Shown: positions 23,390-34,835 of the stretch, one piece after another
How positions within the stretch are numbered: position 1 is the first letter of the stretch
Layout: each line of letters starts with the position of its first letter
Assembly (NCBI GenBank): GCA_023935145.1
Contig: CM043702.1
Location: 109,030,088 to 109,094,087 of the forward strand
Direction of reading: 5' to 3'
Length of the DNA: 64,000 bases
Origin: Bretschneidera sinensis
Taxonomy: Eukaryota; Streptophyta; Magnoliopsida; Brassicales; Akaniaceae
The notes under the pieces: generated by a model
Database searches by the model: none
What the model saw: the letters and a program-made list of their open reading frames with translations, nothing else
Told to the model about the DNA's origin: nothing
Translations under genes and position numbers: made by a program

Positions 23390-23930
23390 AGTTTTCGAAT
23401 CCGATACGCTAATAATCTTCTAGCCAGGGCAAGGATTGGGTCTCTAATCTTTAGAGGCAAGGCTTCCGTTTTCTTGTATCCCTTGAGGGAGCTAAGATAT
23501 CATGAGTGGGATGTCGCTTGGCTTCCGCAGACTTCCTCGACACCACTCTTAATTGGGAATTTTATCTTCAAGTGGTACATAAAGACTACTACTTTCATGA
23601 CATTTTGGCTTGACCTGCTGAGGATGACATTATAAGAAGATGAGAGCTTTACATCCAGGAACGTGGTCATAATAGTGGTCTACTAGGGGATCATTGCGAT
23701 GAGGATTGGTAAGACAACACTACCTTTTGGAAACATTGGTTCACTAGGTAAGCCATAAAGTGGGGAAGTGACAGGCTGGTTATCGTTGAATCTCATATGC
23801 TTAAAAGCATCATAGTATAGGATGTCGGCTAAGTTTCCATTGTCAACCAAGATCCTTTCTACGCTGTTGTTTATTATGAGTAGCTTGACAAGCATCGTGT
23901 CATCATGAGGAGTCTACAACCCTTATAGGT
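23390..23930 (-). pseudogene. Aspartic protease of element F
   Basis: The 23895-23683 frame reads MLVKLLIINNSVERILVDNG, then ADILYYDAF and PVTSPLYGL. The family's VDNGSSTD active site is VDNGNLAD here. Beyond a stop the C-terminal part (SSSYNVILSR, YHLKIKFPI) can be followed to about 23390. It has the same order as the better-kept protease of E at 53551-54042. Stops make it non-functional. Confidence 0.75.
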
Positions 23931-23999
23931 TATCGTTTATGAAAGAGACGGCCTACTTCGTCCTTTACTTTTTATTTGGTCAGCTGACAGATGCCACTA

Positions 24000-25560
24000 A
24001 CCTGGTGTAGGCCTTCTTTGCTTGGAATGATTGTCCTCTGGTGGTCGGGCCCCCAAAGATTATTTTGATAGTTCCTGTGGTGGTGGGTATATTTTCCCTA
24101 TCATTTTATGGACATCTTTCATAGGAGATCTCTCTCCTTGAACTTTTTCTGGGACTTCATCTTAGACTTTGCCTCAGGCTACGCTTAGGGCTCTGCCTAA
24201 GAGCTTGCTTGGGGCTCCGCCTTGACAAGTCTTTATGTTACCTTAGGTATATAGGGGTGCCTGTATATTCTTTCTCGTAACTCCTTTGGATGAGGATTCT
24301 TTTTTATCTTTGAGTGCGTTGCAATCCTTAGTGTCATGGCTATGGTCGTGGTGAATTCGACACCACCTGGATTTGTCTTTGTTTTCATTAGTTCATCGAG
24401 GTTTTATAAGCTAGCAGATTAGATCATAGTACTAGAGGTAGGCGTTAAGTAGTATGTAGCTCTCGAACCTCGGGGAAGGCTTTCTGTTTCATCTTTGCAA
24501 GGTTCTTTTGGGAGTCACCCTTCGAATTAGCTTATTTCTTCTTTTTTTTCTCTTTGTTTCTTCCCATTCCCTTCAAAACGCTTGATCTTCCTTAGAAATT
24601 ATGTATTCCTAAGCCTAAGTGAGGATTTCGTTTATGTCCCTAGCTAGCAAGGTGCCTAGAGAGCTTTGAGATGACGGAACCTGATCTAAGGCCTTTTTTT
24701 AAGGACACCATTTGGATATTGGGGTTGAGTTCAAAAATTTCCCATGCCACTTCATTGAAACTAGAGATATAATTTTAGAGGTTCTCACCTCTTTGCTGTT
24801 GGACGCTAAAGAGACTCTCCAATATTTTCCTCGATTATTTACTATTGAGGAAGTGTGTGGCGAATGCACAACTTGGTTCTTTGAAAAAGCTTATGCTCCC
24901 TGGTCTTAGGTGGGAGTACAAAATGTTGGCAACTTTTTCCAGAGTTAATGGGAAGGCTAGGCACAACACTACATCAAGACGGCGATGCAGGAGCATTGTT
25001 GTCTTGTAGAGTTTGAGATGATCTAAGGGGTTAGAATTTTCATCGTAGTCTTTTATAACGGGAATTCTGAAGTGCTCTGGTAAAGGTGCATTAAGGATTT
25101 CTTGCTTGAATGGTGGGTCTTGAGCTTGAAGGCTTCTCTTATACGCTTGTCTATCTTTTCAAGATTTTTTTCTAAGTGTGCATTGTTCTTCGAGGTTGTG
25201 GAGTTACCGCAGAGTTTTACCTCATGGTGCAAAGGAACGGACCCCATAGAAGATCCATGACCGGTGGAGCAAAGACTCTAGCTAGGGTCATGGTGTCTCA
25301 CTAGACAAAGGCTTTGTTGCGATGTTTGATGCTGTTGGGGAGGGGTCTAGCCACCAAGTCGTGTGTCCAGGCCGACCACTAGTTGGGTGAGTAGCTGGAA
25401 TTTCCCTTGGCTGACTGGGGTGTTTAGATCAGCGTGGCTTTGGTGACAGGTGGAGTTACTCGATTGAGATTGTAGGGTCTTCTCCTACTCCCTTTCAGAA
25501 TGCTTGGTCAGATTTCCATTGGTAGTAGTATTTTTGGAAATCGCAAGGAAGCCTAGACTA
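24000..25560 (-). pseudogene. gag of element F
   Basis: Translation from about 25247 downward gives LEKIDKRIREAFKLK, PLPEHFRIPVIKDYDENS, NPLDHLKLYKTTMLLH, AFPLTLEKVAN and FKEPSCAFATHFL, the plant retrotransposon gag core. A basic, lysine-rich tail follows with several stops. It matches element E's gag over the same landmarks. Confidence 0.75.
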
Positions 25561-25704
25561 AAGAGTAGGTCTTAACTAGTTGATGTTCGGTTTATGGAAA
25601 TAGTAGTGGTAGCGATAGCTGCGATGCTTTTAGTCATACTTTGAGTTGGCATCATTAACATATGAGTTATTTCTTTGAGTTTCCCATGGTCAGCGTTAGT
25701 ATAT

Positions 25705-26205
25705 TGATGCTGAAAATTTGATTGCCGTTTGTACAGGCGTTGCAGGGTACCTATGCACACAAGAACAAAGAAACTCTATAAGGAGTCGCCGAAGGACAGG
25801 AGTGGGTGTATGTATATCTGGGAGGGACTCTTCGATGCCTAAGTTAATAATCTATTTATAGAAAATGAAAAGGCAATAGGACTGTGAGCTATTTGCAGCA
25901 TATATATGTGATAATGAGAGCCCCCTATATATATTGTGCTTTTGACAAGAGTTTGATTCGGAAAGCAACTCATAGGTGCCTGTTCTAGTAGGATTAAGGT
26001 TCTCATAAATGAGTGTCCCCGTAGAATTAAGGTTCCTATGTTCTAAGGTTTAGAAGTGAAATTATCTTTATACCTTTGGACACTTGTAATAATTTTACTA
26101 GTGGGACTTTTGGTCTGTGGGTTTACTTAGGGTGCCATATGTTGTTATTTGATTGGACGGTAAAATTACCCCACATTAGGTATATAAGTTTCTATGCTAT
26201 AGTAT
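25705..26205 (-). repeat. 5' LTR of element F
   Basis: Begins TGATGCTGAAAATTTG on the plus strand and shares TGCACACAAGAAC, GGACTCTTCGATGCCTAAG and GAGAGCCCCCTATATA with the LTRs of E. It ends where the LTR of element G starts (26206), so its outer end may be intact or cut. The abutting sequence TTCCCATGGTCAGCG on its left looks like a decayed primer site. Confidence 0.65.
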
Positions 26206-27763
26206 TGTAATGACCCATCCCGAGTTGGCCGCCCCCGAGATGGTGTCATCACATTTTGAAAATCCCAGCACGACACATATATGCAACAATAAAAGTAATA
26301 CTAACAGAAAGTTTCACTTCAATCCTCAACCCTCAACAGGGGAGATACATCAATTTGATATTGACTTAACATAATATACAACGTAAAATGCATGAATATT
26401 TACAAATAAAATTTTATTTTATTTCCTCATTAGTCTGCGGATGTGGACACGTACGTGACTTATAGAAAATGATTTCTTCTGACTCTCAATCCACCAGACT
26501 ATTTGTCATGTTTGCTACCTGAAATCATTGTACAATGAGGGATGAGCTTCACAAGCTCAGTGAATTAAATTTACTAGAAGTATTCAATTTGTATGAATAG
26601 TCCTTTTATATTTAATCATTTATATCTCATATGACTGGATAATAGCATATAGTCTAACATTTAGATAGTTCCTATCATATCATACTTCTATGTTTCTTTC
26701 CCACCATAACTGCCTCTCTGTGAGACTCATTCATCTATAAATAAATTCTACAATAACAAACAACACTTCAGCATTTCAATAATGCAATCAATTTTTAAAA
26801 CAGATGCAATGCATGAATTATTATTAGGGAATGTCTTCTCACATGTCGACATGTTTTTATCTTAGACCAGCCCCCTTCCGATTCTTTCATTTCCAACATA
26901 TACCGGCTGTTACGGTTTTCATTTATTTCTAGTATATATTGGCTGTCACGGTTTTTCAATTAGACCGGCCCCCTCCCGGTTCTTTTATTTTTATACACAT
27001 TCATATGAACAATGATATGAAAAATGCATATGAACAATAATATTAATACAAATATGAATTCAAATATTAAATTTAGCTATCCTATCTTTCCTCAAATTTC
27101 TATTTGATCAATTCCGCTAATTTCTTCTCCTCATATATCACATCAATTTATCGACCATAACTCGTCAAGAATTTTATTTATCGTCATCATTATTAAAATT
27201 AACTCATTATTCTAATAATATTACTTCTCATATAATAATTTTCTACATGTCCAATATTCATATCATACCTATCAATTAATTTTTCATCTACCACCAAAGC
27301 ATAAGCTAATAATTTATTTTAATATTATCACTATATATTTTATTTTTATCTAAATTACTTAAAGTAAATCTAACTCACCACGTAGCACTTAGAGCTACCA
27401 GTGGATCATCTCCTTGTCTTTCCTGCTCCTCTCAGCAATTTCCACCGTTTGTTGATCGTCAACACCTGACATAATATTTATATTAAATTTCTAATTTATT
27501 CTTCAATTCTTCATAATTTACACCCTTTGAAAATTCCCACTTTGAATTCCGAGAAATTTCATGTTTGCTAAAAATTCAAAAAAAAAACTTCATGTTATTA
27601 CCTTCTGTTTTTCTTATAGCTTCCCGTGACTCTCTATAAAATTCTCTCGTAAACCCCTTCAAAAATTTGCTCTTTTAACCTTTTTTTCGGTCCCCAAGTG
27701 TTTAAAAAAATAGAGTAATTGAAGGAAAACCAAAGAGGATTTGGTAAATAATAAAATAAATTA

Positions 27764-27798
<35 letters not shown>

Positions 27799-27962
27799 TT
27801 TTTGTTGCAACATAGTCCATTTTTTGCAAACTCTATTTGCAACTCAGCAGCCTTGCTGCCTTACATGCAGCAAGGTTGCCTTTTCCTAGCAACGGGTGTT
27901 GCCACCTGTTGCTAGCTTTTTTTTTTTCAAATTGTTTTATAAAGATTTAACTTTTCACATTG

Positions 27963-28015
<53 letters not shown>

Positions 28016-28079
28016 TTAACTCTATGTCATATTTATTAAAGTACTTATCTACCCTTACTTTGCAAATACGGGTATTACA
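26206..28079 (-). repeat. 3' LTR of element G, with AT microsatellites and two hairpins
   Basis: 1874 bp with terminal TGTAAT...ATTACA. It is preceded on the minus strand by GTAAGGTGGGTAGAAT, a chromovirus polypurine tract. It contains AT dinucleotide runs at about 27762-27794 and 27967-28012. Two adjacent 13-bp inverted repeats sit at 27847-27879 and 27886-27915. Confidence 0.8.
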
Positions 28080-28089
28080 ATTCTACCCA

Positions 28090-30213
28090 CCTTACAAAAA
28101 TTTCGTCCCCGAAATTTCTTTACCTAATTCAAGAAAAAGTTGGGGGTATTCCTTCCTCATTCTTGCTTCATACTCCCACGTGACTTCTTGGACATCTTTG
28201 TTTCGTCATAATATTTGGATCAAAGGAATGACTTTATTTCGCAAGACTTGTTCCTTTCTGTCTAAAATTCTGACCGGTACTTACATAAAAGTCAAATCTT
28301 CCTGAAGTTCTATTGCGTGATTCGAGATAATATGGGATTCAACGTGTAAGTACTTTCTCAAAAGTGACACATGAAACATATTATGCAATTGCTTTAACTC
28401 TAGGGACAAATCCAATCGATATGCTACTGGTCTAATTCTCTTGATCACCTCATATGGCCCCATAAATCTCGGGCTCAACTTTCCCTTCTTTTTAAACCTT
28501 AACACATTCTTCCACGGAGATATCTTAAAAAATACGCAATCACCAACTTGGAACTTCAGAGGTCGTCTTCTTTTATCAGTATATCCCTTCTATCTATTCT
28601 GGGCTACTATGAGGTTCTCCTTAACCAGTTTGATCCTCTCAGTAGTCAAATCTATCATTTCTGAGCCATATATCTTTCTCTCTCCAACTTCTTCCCAACA
28701 TACTGGAGTTCTACACCTTCTACCATATAGAGCCTCGAATGGTGCCATCCCAATACTAGTTTGATACTGATTATTGTATGCAAACTCGATCAAAGGCAAA
28801 TAAGCATCCCAATACACTAAGAAACTCAATACACTTGCCCTCAGCATATCTTCTAGTATTCTGATGATCCTCTCGGTCTACCCATCAGTTTGTGGATGGA
28901 AAGTTGTACTAAATTGCAATTTTGTACCCATAGCTTCTTGGAAACCCCTCCAAAATCTAAAGGTAAATCTAGAATCTTTATTTGATACAATGTTCAAGGG
29001 TACTCCATATAATTTTACTATCTTCGCTACATACAATTCAACCAACTTTTCTAGACCCCAGGTAGTTTTAATAGGAAGAAAATGTGAAGACTTAGCAAGT
29101 ATATCCACTATAACCCATACAACGTCATGCCCGCTTTGGGAACCGGGAAAACCAGAGACAAAATCCATACTCACATTTTTCTATGGCCACTCAGGTACTA
29201 GAAGAGGTTGTAATAAACCTACTGGATGTCTATTCTCAAACTTTGCCTGTTGACAAGTCAAACATCTAGAAATATATTCCGTTACATCCTTTCTCATCCC
29301 TGACCACCAGTAATTCTATCTCAATCCCTTGTACATCTTATTATTACCCGGGTGCATGGAATATATAGAATCATGAGCCTCTCTTAGTATCTCCTTTCTC
29401 ATCTCCACATTATTGGGAACACAAACTCTATGCCCCAATATCACCATACCATCTTCTCTAATTCTAAACTCGGTTGGTTTCCCACTCAACACTTCTCGTC
29501 TAATCTTCTCTATCCCCTCATCTCTACCCTGCATCTGTAATAAACGATCAATAATAGAATATTGTATCACCATATTCGCCATCAATATTCCTCTATCATT
29601 GACACTCAACTATATTCTCATTCTTCTTAATTCTATCATCAAGCTAGTATTATGACTCCCAATAGCAGCTAATCTCCCTGTAGCCTTTCTACTCAATGCA
29701 TCAGCTACTACATTAGCCTTGCCTGGATGATAATGAATTGTACAATCATAATCACAAAACAACTCCATCCACCTCTTCTACCTCAAATTCAACTTTTTCT
29801 GGGTAGATAAATGCGTCAAGCTTTTATGATCAGTAAAAATTTCACAATTGGCTCTATATAGATGATGTCTCCAAATCTTTAAAGCAAAAACTATGGCGGC
29901 CAATTCTAAATCATGGGTCGGGTAATTCCTCCCATGGTTCTTCAGTTGCCTAGATGTATAACTCTCCCATTTTGCATCAACACACATCCTAATCCCTAAT
30001 GTGACGCATCACTATAAACTATAAATCCTTCATTACCAAAATGAAGCACTAATACCGAGACATTAGTCAATTTTTCTTTCAACAACTAGAAATTTCTCTC
30101 ATATTCCTCTAACCACCTAAACTTCACGCCCTTCCTGGTCAATTTAGTCAATGGTTTAGTAGTCATAGAAAATTTTTGGATAAATCTCCTATAATAACTA
30201 GCCAATATGGGTT
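28090..30213 (-). pseudogene. Chromovirus pol (RT end, RNase H, integrase, chromodomain) of element G
   Basis: From 30213 downward: LASYYRRFIQKFS and PLTKLTRKGVKFRW (RT thumb/connection), [19 protein letters not shown] and [17 protein letters not shown] (RNase H). Integrase follows with an H2C2-type region (REAHDSIYSMHPG ... CLTCQQ), MDFVSGFPGS with the first aspartate, VSNKDSRFTFRFW with the second, and the glutamate at TERIIRILEDML just after a stop that replaces a codon of PQTDG.TER. The GPY-like module is FMGPYEVIKRI. The end KILDRKEQVLRN ... VQEVTWEYEARMRKEYP is a chromodomain. Stops and frameshifts are present, but motif order is intact. Confidence 0.85.
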
Positions 30214-30229
30214 ACCACAGTATGAAAGC

Positions 30230-31435
30230 CATCTGGGAGTCGTATAGTACGACCATGTACAAGAATTGAGTAGGTTAAATTAGTGGAAGAACACACCATA
30301 TGATCGGTGGCTCCACTGTCAAGAATCCATATTGTCTAAGGAGAGAGGAGAGGTGGTTTACCTGATAAGAATGATTCAGAAGTACCTATATGGTTTGCCA
30401 TAGATGAAGACTAGGTGGTAGTATTTAGCATGGCTAAAAACTGTTAGTATTGATCAAGAGTGAAAGAAAAACTGTTAGTGGGCAATTTGTTATCAGCGGA
30501 AGAAACTTGGTGTGCACTTGGTTAGGAACCCGAGTCAATCTTGCAGGAGCTAGGTGGGAGCCCATTAATAAAGTAGTAGTGATCAATAGTATGGCCCTCT
30601 TTGTGGTAGTGAGTGCATTTCGGTCATGTCTTACGGAACATTTTGCCATCTTTCGATGTGGAAAGGAGACCTTTGGCAGCTAAGGCAACACTATCGATGG
30701 GTGAAAGAATGTGAAGGTTCCGTTGGCATTCCTCTTGAAGAACCAAGCTGTAAATGTGACTGATTGTGGGGAGAGGGTCTATCAATAATATATGTGCACG
30801 GATGGCACCAAAAGACTCATTATGGCCCAAAGAAACTTCATGGTTCACTGGTACTGCTGGTATTGAGCAATGTCTTCTTGGAACAAATGAGATTGAAGTG
30901 ATGCAAGATCATCCCATGATAGCTTCAGCTTGGTAAAGTATATTGCCATCGATGTATTGCCTTGAACAAGATTATGAATTTCTTGTTCAAAGGGACACAT
31001 TCGAGGGCCATTAACTTTCTTGTTCAAAGTAAATCTACCCAAATATCTCGAGCAAGATCACAGAAAATAACACTAGTAGAAATATCTAGGGAAAGAGAAT
31101 TAATTAACCAAGCTTTTACCTTATTGTTGCAGCGGGACCACTGGTGGTATTTTACAGTAGATGATTTGGTAGGCTAGGGAATAGTGCCATCAATGAAGCC
31201 AATCTTGTTTTTAGTGTCAAGAGCAATGAGCATGGATTGAGTCCACGTGGTGTAATTGGTTTTGGTCAATGGCTGAGAAACCAAAACAACATCTGGATTA
31301 TCGGAACTGTTGAGATACAAGTGGTGACTTGGATCATCAAATTTTTGAGAGCTTTGTGTATCGTCAACATTGGAAGAAATTAGGGAGAAAGTGGTGCAAA
31401 TAGTGATCTCAAAAATACAACCAGGTAAGTTCCTA
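30230..31435 (-). pseudogene. Copia gag and protease start of element H
   Basis: Landmarks on the minus strand: HHLYLNSSDNPDVVLVSQ, TKTNYTTWTQSMLIALDTKN, NIWVDL-like and EIHNLVQGNTSMAIYFTKLK, SWDDLA, GAIRAHILLIDPLP (UBN2-type gag). A zinc knuckle region KEGHTIDHYYF follows, then the protease motif WILDSGATDHMVCS near 30320-30285. Frameshifts lie near 31080, 30845 and 30640. The leader between 31450 and 32100 holds a GC-rich stretch. Confidence 0.8.
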
Positions 31436-32113
31436 GGAAAGTGAAAGGAGTCACAATGGACTGCTTAAAACCCAAGACTTTCCTTAGTCAGAGTTTGCCT
31501 ATACATTGTATTTGTTGAGAGTACTGTAAACCCCACTAACAAACTTGTGGCCCCTTTGGAAAAATTCAGGAGAGGTTTTTTTTTGTGTGGGGAAAATCCA
31601 AACTAAGTCGGACCGAAATCTAGGTTGGATCAGGGAATGGATCGGCTGGTTTGGACCGTGGGTTAGGGTGCGCTGGTCAGGGCGGTCATGCAAGTCGAGC
31701 GCTCACACGGGTCGAGCTGGTCACGCGGGTTGCATGTTGGGCTGATCCGTGTGCTAGGCTAGTCCGCATGTTGGGCTGATCCGAGCTGGTCACGCAGGCC
31801 TTGTGGTGTTGGGCTTAGGCAACTTTGCTGGAGTCTGGGTCGGGACAAGCTTGTTGCAAACATATTGAATTCTATTTGAATCTGGGCTGGTACCGACGAC
31901 TCTGGCTTTCTAGTTGAAGAAGAAAGCTTCAAGATGCACTCCCCGTGTTTGACAGAATGTCTAAACGGAGTGGAGTTCTCTGATTTGCAAGCTTATGGAA
32001 ATTAATTTGTTTCCCATAGCATATAAACAACTTGTAAGAGATAAGTATGAAAACTGAGAAAAGAAAGAAGATTGTGCCCTCTGTAGTTTTGAAATCCTAA
32101 AGCTCTGATACCA

Positions 32114-32354
32114 TGCAGAAATTCAGAGTTTGGTATTTCACAAAGGGAGTACAAAGAGATAGAAAAGAATTGTATTTCTCGGTTTTAAGTTTACACTATA
32201 CAAAGGCTTTTATTTATAAACAATCTCTGCAGACAAATTACACCAATTTTGGCCTAATCAATTACATATAATCAAGTCAAATCAATTAATAGAATCACTC
32301 TCGACAAATCAGCCCTTATTTGCTGATTTGACCAAATCTACTGTATCATCAACA
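32114..32354 (-). repeat. 5' LTR of element H
   Basis: 241 bp, TGTTGATGATACAG...TTTCTGCA on the minus strand, followed directly by the initiator tRNA-Met primer site at 32113-32102. Confidence 0.85.
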
Positions 32355-32510
32355 GACTCTGATCCTTATAGTTAACAGTCTCAGTGTTATACTTTGAGAA
32401 TGTGAGTTGTAGTTTTGTGTTGTAAAAGCCAATGAAAATAGTGTTACATGAGCCCATGTTTTGGAAAAATGAAACAGAGTTATCTGCTGTTGTTTTGTTT
32501 TAGATATATT
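32355..32510. other. Short spacer between elements H and I
   Basis: About 155 bp with no recognised feature. Its last bases, followed by the GATGT duplication, are the pre-insertion target of element I. Confidence 0.4.
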
Positions 32511-32515
32511 GATGT

Positions 32516-33337
32516 TGTTGGGATTTGTCTAAGAACTAAAGAGAGAAAAATTCAGCATCAAGTCAGCCTTGTGCTCCATGGCCTCCGGCATGCTCGGATC
32601 TCCACCCCTCCAGGTCACATCGCGACCTCCAGAATATGGTGCTTTGTTGCCCTGTTGTGCGCCGCAGCCTGCCCTGTTTAGAGCTGTGGCGCCAGGCACA
32701 CCTGGAGCATGGTTTTCAGCCTCTTGTGATGGTGTGTGGGACTTGGTCAAAACACATAGGATCACTTAGACTTGTTGAAGGGCTATGATTGATTGGTCCT
32801 CAAGATTTAAGGGTTGAGATTGACTTCAAGATTAGTTCAAGAAGTGGTTGCACTATATAAAGGATCATCTAGGAGCAATTCACGATATGACATGGGAATG
32901 TGTGTGAAATAGAACATATAGTGTGTGAGAGTGCAAAGACACTAAACACAAGAGAACTCATTGTAGAGAGGCTGGTTGTTTAGAGAGAGAATAGTATAGA
33001 TTGGGGATTCAAGGGCTTTGTAATTGGAATTTTCTTGGGGAAAATTCCACAGAAACACTTAGTCCTTATCACTTTCTTTTTCTCTTTTTTTCGTTCTTCA
33101 AGAACAAGAGGGTTCTTGAAGAGGTGTTGTTGTAATTGTAAGAACTCCATTGATTTAGTGCAGAGAGCTCTGAGGAGTTCACGGGGACGTAAGTATATTG
33201 TCGAACTTCGATAACAATTGCTTGTGTTCTTTCTTTGATTATCTGATTGCTGTTTGCTGTTTATTACAAGTTATTCTAGACTTGGGTGTTTGGAAAGATC
33301 ATAACCTAGGATTCCACAAGAAGGTGATTTTCCAACA
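32516..33337 (+). repeat. 5' LTR of element I
   Basis: 822 bp; matches the 3' LTR throughout, including the GC-rich CATGCTCGGATCTC region and the tail GTGTTTGGAAAGATCA. Confidence 0.9.
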
Positions 33338-33571
33338 GTGGTATCAGAGCTACAACAACGAGTATTAGATTTGAATAGGGAGTATCGGAGCAAGACTCCC
33401 AAAATCAAAGAAAATTTATTAGGTGATTCAAGAACGGAGCTGAGATCAAGATCTGATCATGTTCTTGAGGTTCAAGAGCAGTGTTGTGATCAAGATTTGA
33501 TCGTGTTCTTGAGATTTAGAAGTTGGAAAGCAATTGTGGGTGTTGCATAAATCTGAGATTTTCTCCGCAAG

Positions 33572-34500
33572 ATGGCTTCAAACTTCATTGTTGAGAAGTT
33601 TGATGGAAAGGGAGACTTTGCTCTTTGGAAGCAGAAAATCAAAGTGGTTCTTATGCAACAAAAGATGGACTTGGCGATTGGAGAAGATGACAATTTTTCA
33701 GCAAGTTTCATGGAGGTCCAGTGGAATGAGATGAAGAAGATGGAATACAACACCATATTTCTGCACATGTCGGATAGTGTCATAAGGGAGTGCAGAGACT
33801 CGGAAGATCCAGCTGCCATTTGGAATAAACTAGATGAGCTGTTTCTTCCCAAAACTCTCCCTAATAAGATATATCTTCTGAAACGAATCTCTTGCTTTTA
33901 AAATGGATCCTAATAAAGAGTTGCAAGATAATCTTGATGTGTTTAATAAACTAGTTCAAGATTTGGCTAGTTGTAGTATAATATTCCCAGATGAACAATT
34001 AGTTGTTATATTATTGAATTCTCTTCCTGAGTGTTTTGAAAGTTTGATTAATGCTATTGAATATGGAAGAGATACACTAACCAAGGAAATTGTGATCAAT
34101 GCTATAAGGGCTCATGCTTTCAAAGCCAAGATGAAGGAAGCATCAAGTGGAGAAGGGTTGTCCGTTAGAAGAAGGCCAACAACTCGGTGTCACAGCAACA
34201 TACATGGCTACTACCAGGACAAACCACAAGGTAGGGGACAAAGCCATGGGAGAACGCACTCTAAACCGAGATTTGGAGGAAAGAGATGCTACTACTGCCA
34301 TAAGGAGGGTCATTTCAAGAAAGATTGCAGGAAGATGATGAGGGATGAGGGAATAAGTCATACCAATGATGGAGAGGCTTCGGTTGCTAAGGGAGAACAA
34401 CAAGATGATAATGTTCTTGTTGTGTGCTCAAATGTGAGCAAGGGGCAAGAAGGCAGTGAGAGATGGATCTTGGATTTCGGGTGCACTTATCATATGTGTC
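33572..34500 (+). pseudogene. gag and protease active site of element I, one frameshift
   Basis: ATG at 33572 gives MASNFIVEKFDGKGDFALWK and KVVLMQQKMDLAIG, then IWNKLDELFLPKTLPNKIYL, the copia gag core. A frameshift near 33895-33902 leads to MDPNKELQDNLDVFNKLVQDL. A good zinc knuckle CYYCHKEGHFKKDC lies near 34290-34330. The protease site reads WILDFGCTYHMCPHGDWF, with phenylalanine in place of the serine or threonine expected after the aspartate. The region has fewer defects than most here, which fits a younger insertion. Confidence 0.85.
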
Positions 34501-34835
34501 CTCACGGGGATTGGTTCAAGAATTTTAAGGAAACTAATGATGGAAAAGTTTTCCTGGGGAGTGATACTTCTTACCAAGTGAGGGGCACAGGAGACATCCA
34601 GTTGAGGATGTTTAATGGAGTTACTAGGTTGCTAAGGAATGTGAGATATCTTTCGAAGTTGAGAAGAAATTTGATCTCATTGGAGCAGCTAGATTCCATC
34701 GGGTACATATACAAAGTAGAGGGAGGAAAGATCAAGGTAACCAAGGGATCTTTGATAGTGATCAAAGCAGCAATGATGGATGGTCCCTATGAGATGATCG
34801 GAGACACAGACATCAAGGATTAAGTAGCAAGCTTA

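Larger units (their letters stand above)
22055..26205 (-). mobile_element. Element F: truncated Tat-like gypsy element, same family as E
   Basis: On the minus strand: 5' LTR (26205-25705), degenerate primer site, gag (25560-24000), protease (about 23930-23390), then a jump to the non-coding tail. An antisense ORF end lies at 22055-22374 on the plus strand. RT, RNase H, integrase and the 3' LTR are missing. Gag, protease and antisense ORF all resemble those of element E, so E and F are members of one family. Confidence 0.75.
26206..30213 (-). mobile_element. Element G: 3' half of a chromovirus-type Ty3/gypsy element
   Basis: On the minus strand: end of RT, RNase H, zinc-binding and catalytic integrase, a chromodomain-like tail, polypurine tract, 3' LTR. 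Gag, protease and most of RT and the 5' LTR are missing; the sequence changes abruptly to element H at 30214. A chromodomain after integrase places it in the chromovirus group (Tekay/Del-like). Confidence 0.85.
30214..32354 (-). mobile_element. Element H: 5' end (LTR, gag, start of PR) of a copia element
   Basis: Minus strand: LTR (32354-32114), primer site TGGTATCAGAGC (32113-32102), a leader of about 650 bp, gag and the first residues of protease. It then stops at the junction with element G (30213/30214). Everything 3' of the protease active site is missing. Confidence 0.85.

Noticed and set aside
27967..28012. Long AT dinucleotide run as possible replication origin or attachment site
   Set aside because: It is an ordinary microsatellite within an LTR; nothing else supports a special role.
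32569..32769. Frames in the GC-rich part of the 5' LTR of element I (also 37281-37592 in the 3' LTR)
   Set aside because: Both lie in LTRs and differ between the two copies; they are chance frames in GC-richer LTR sequence.
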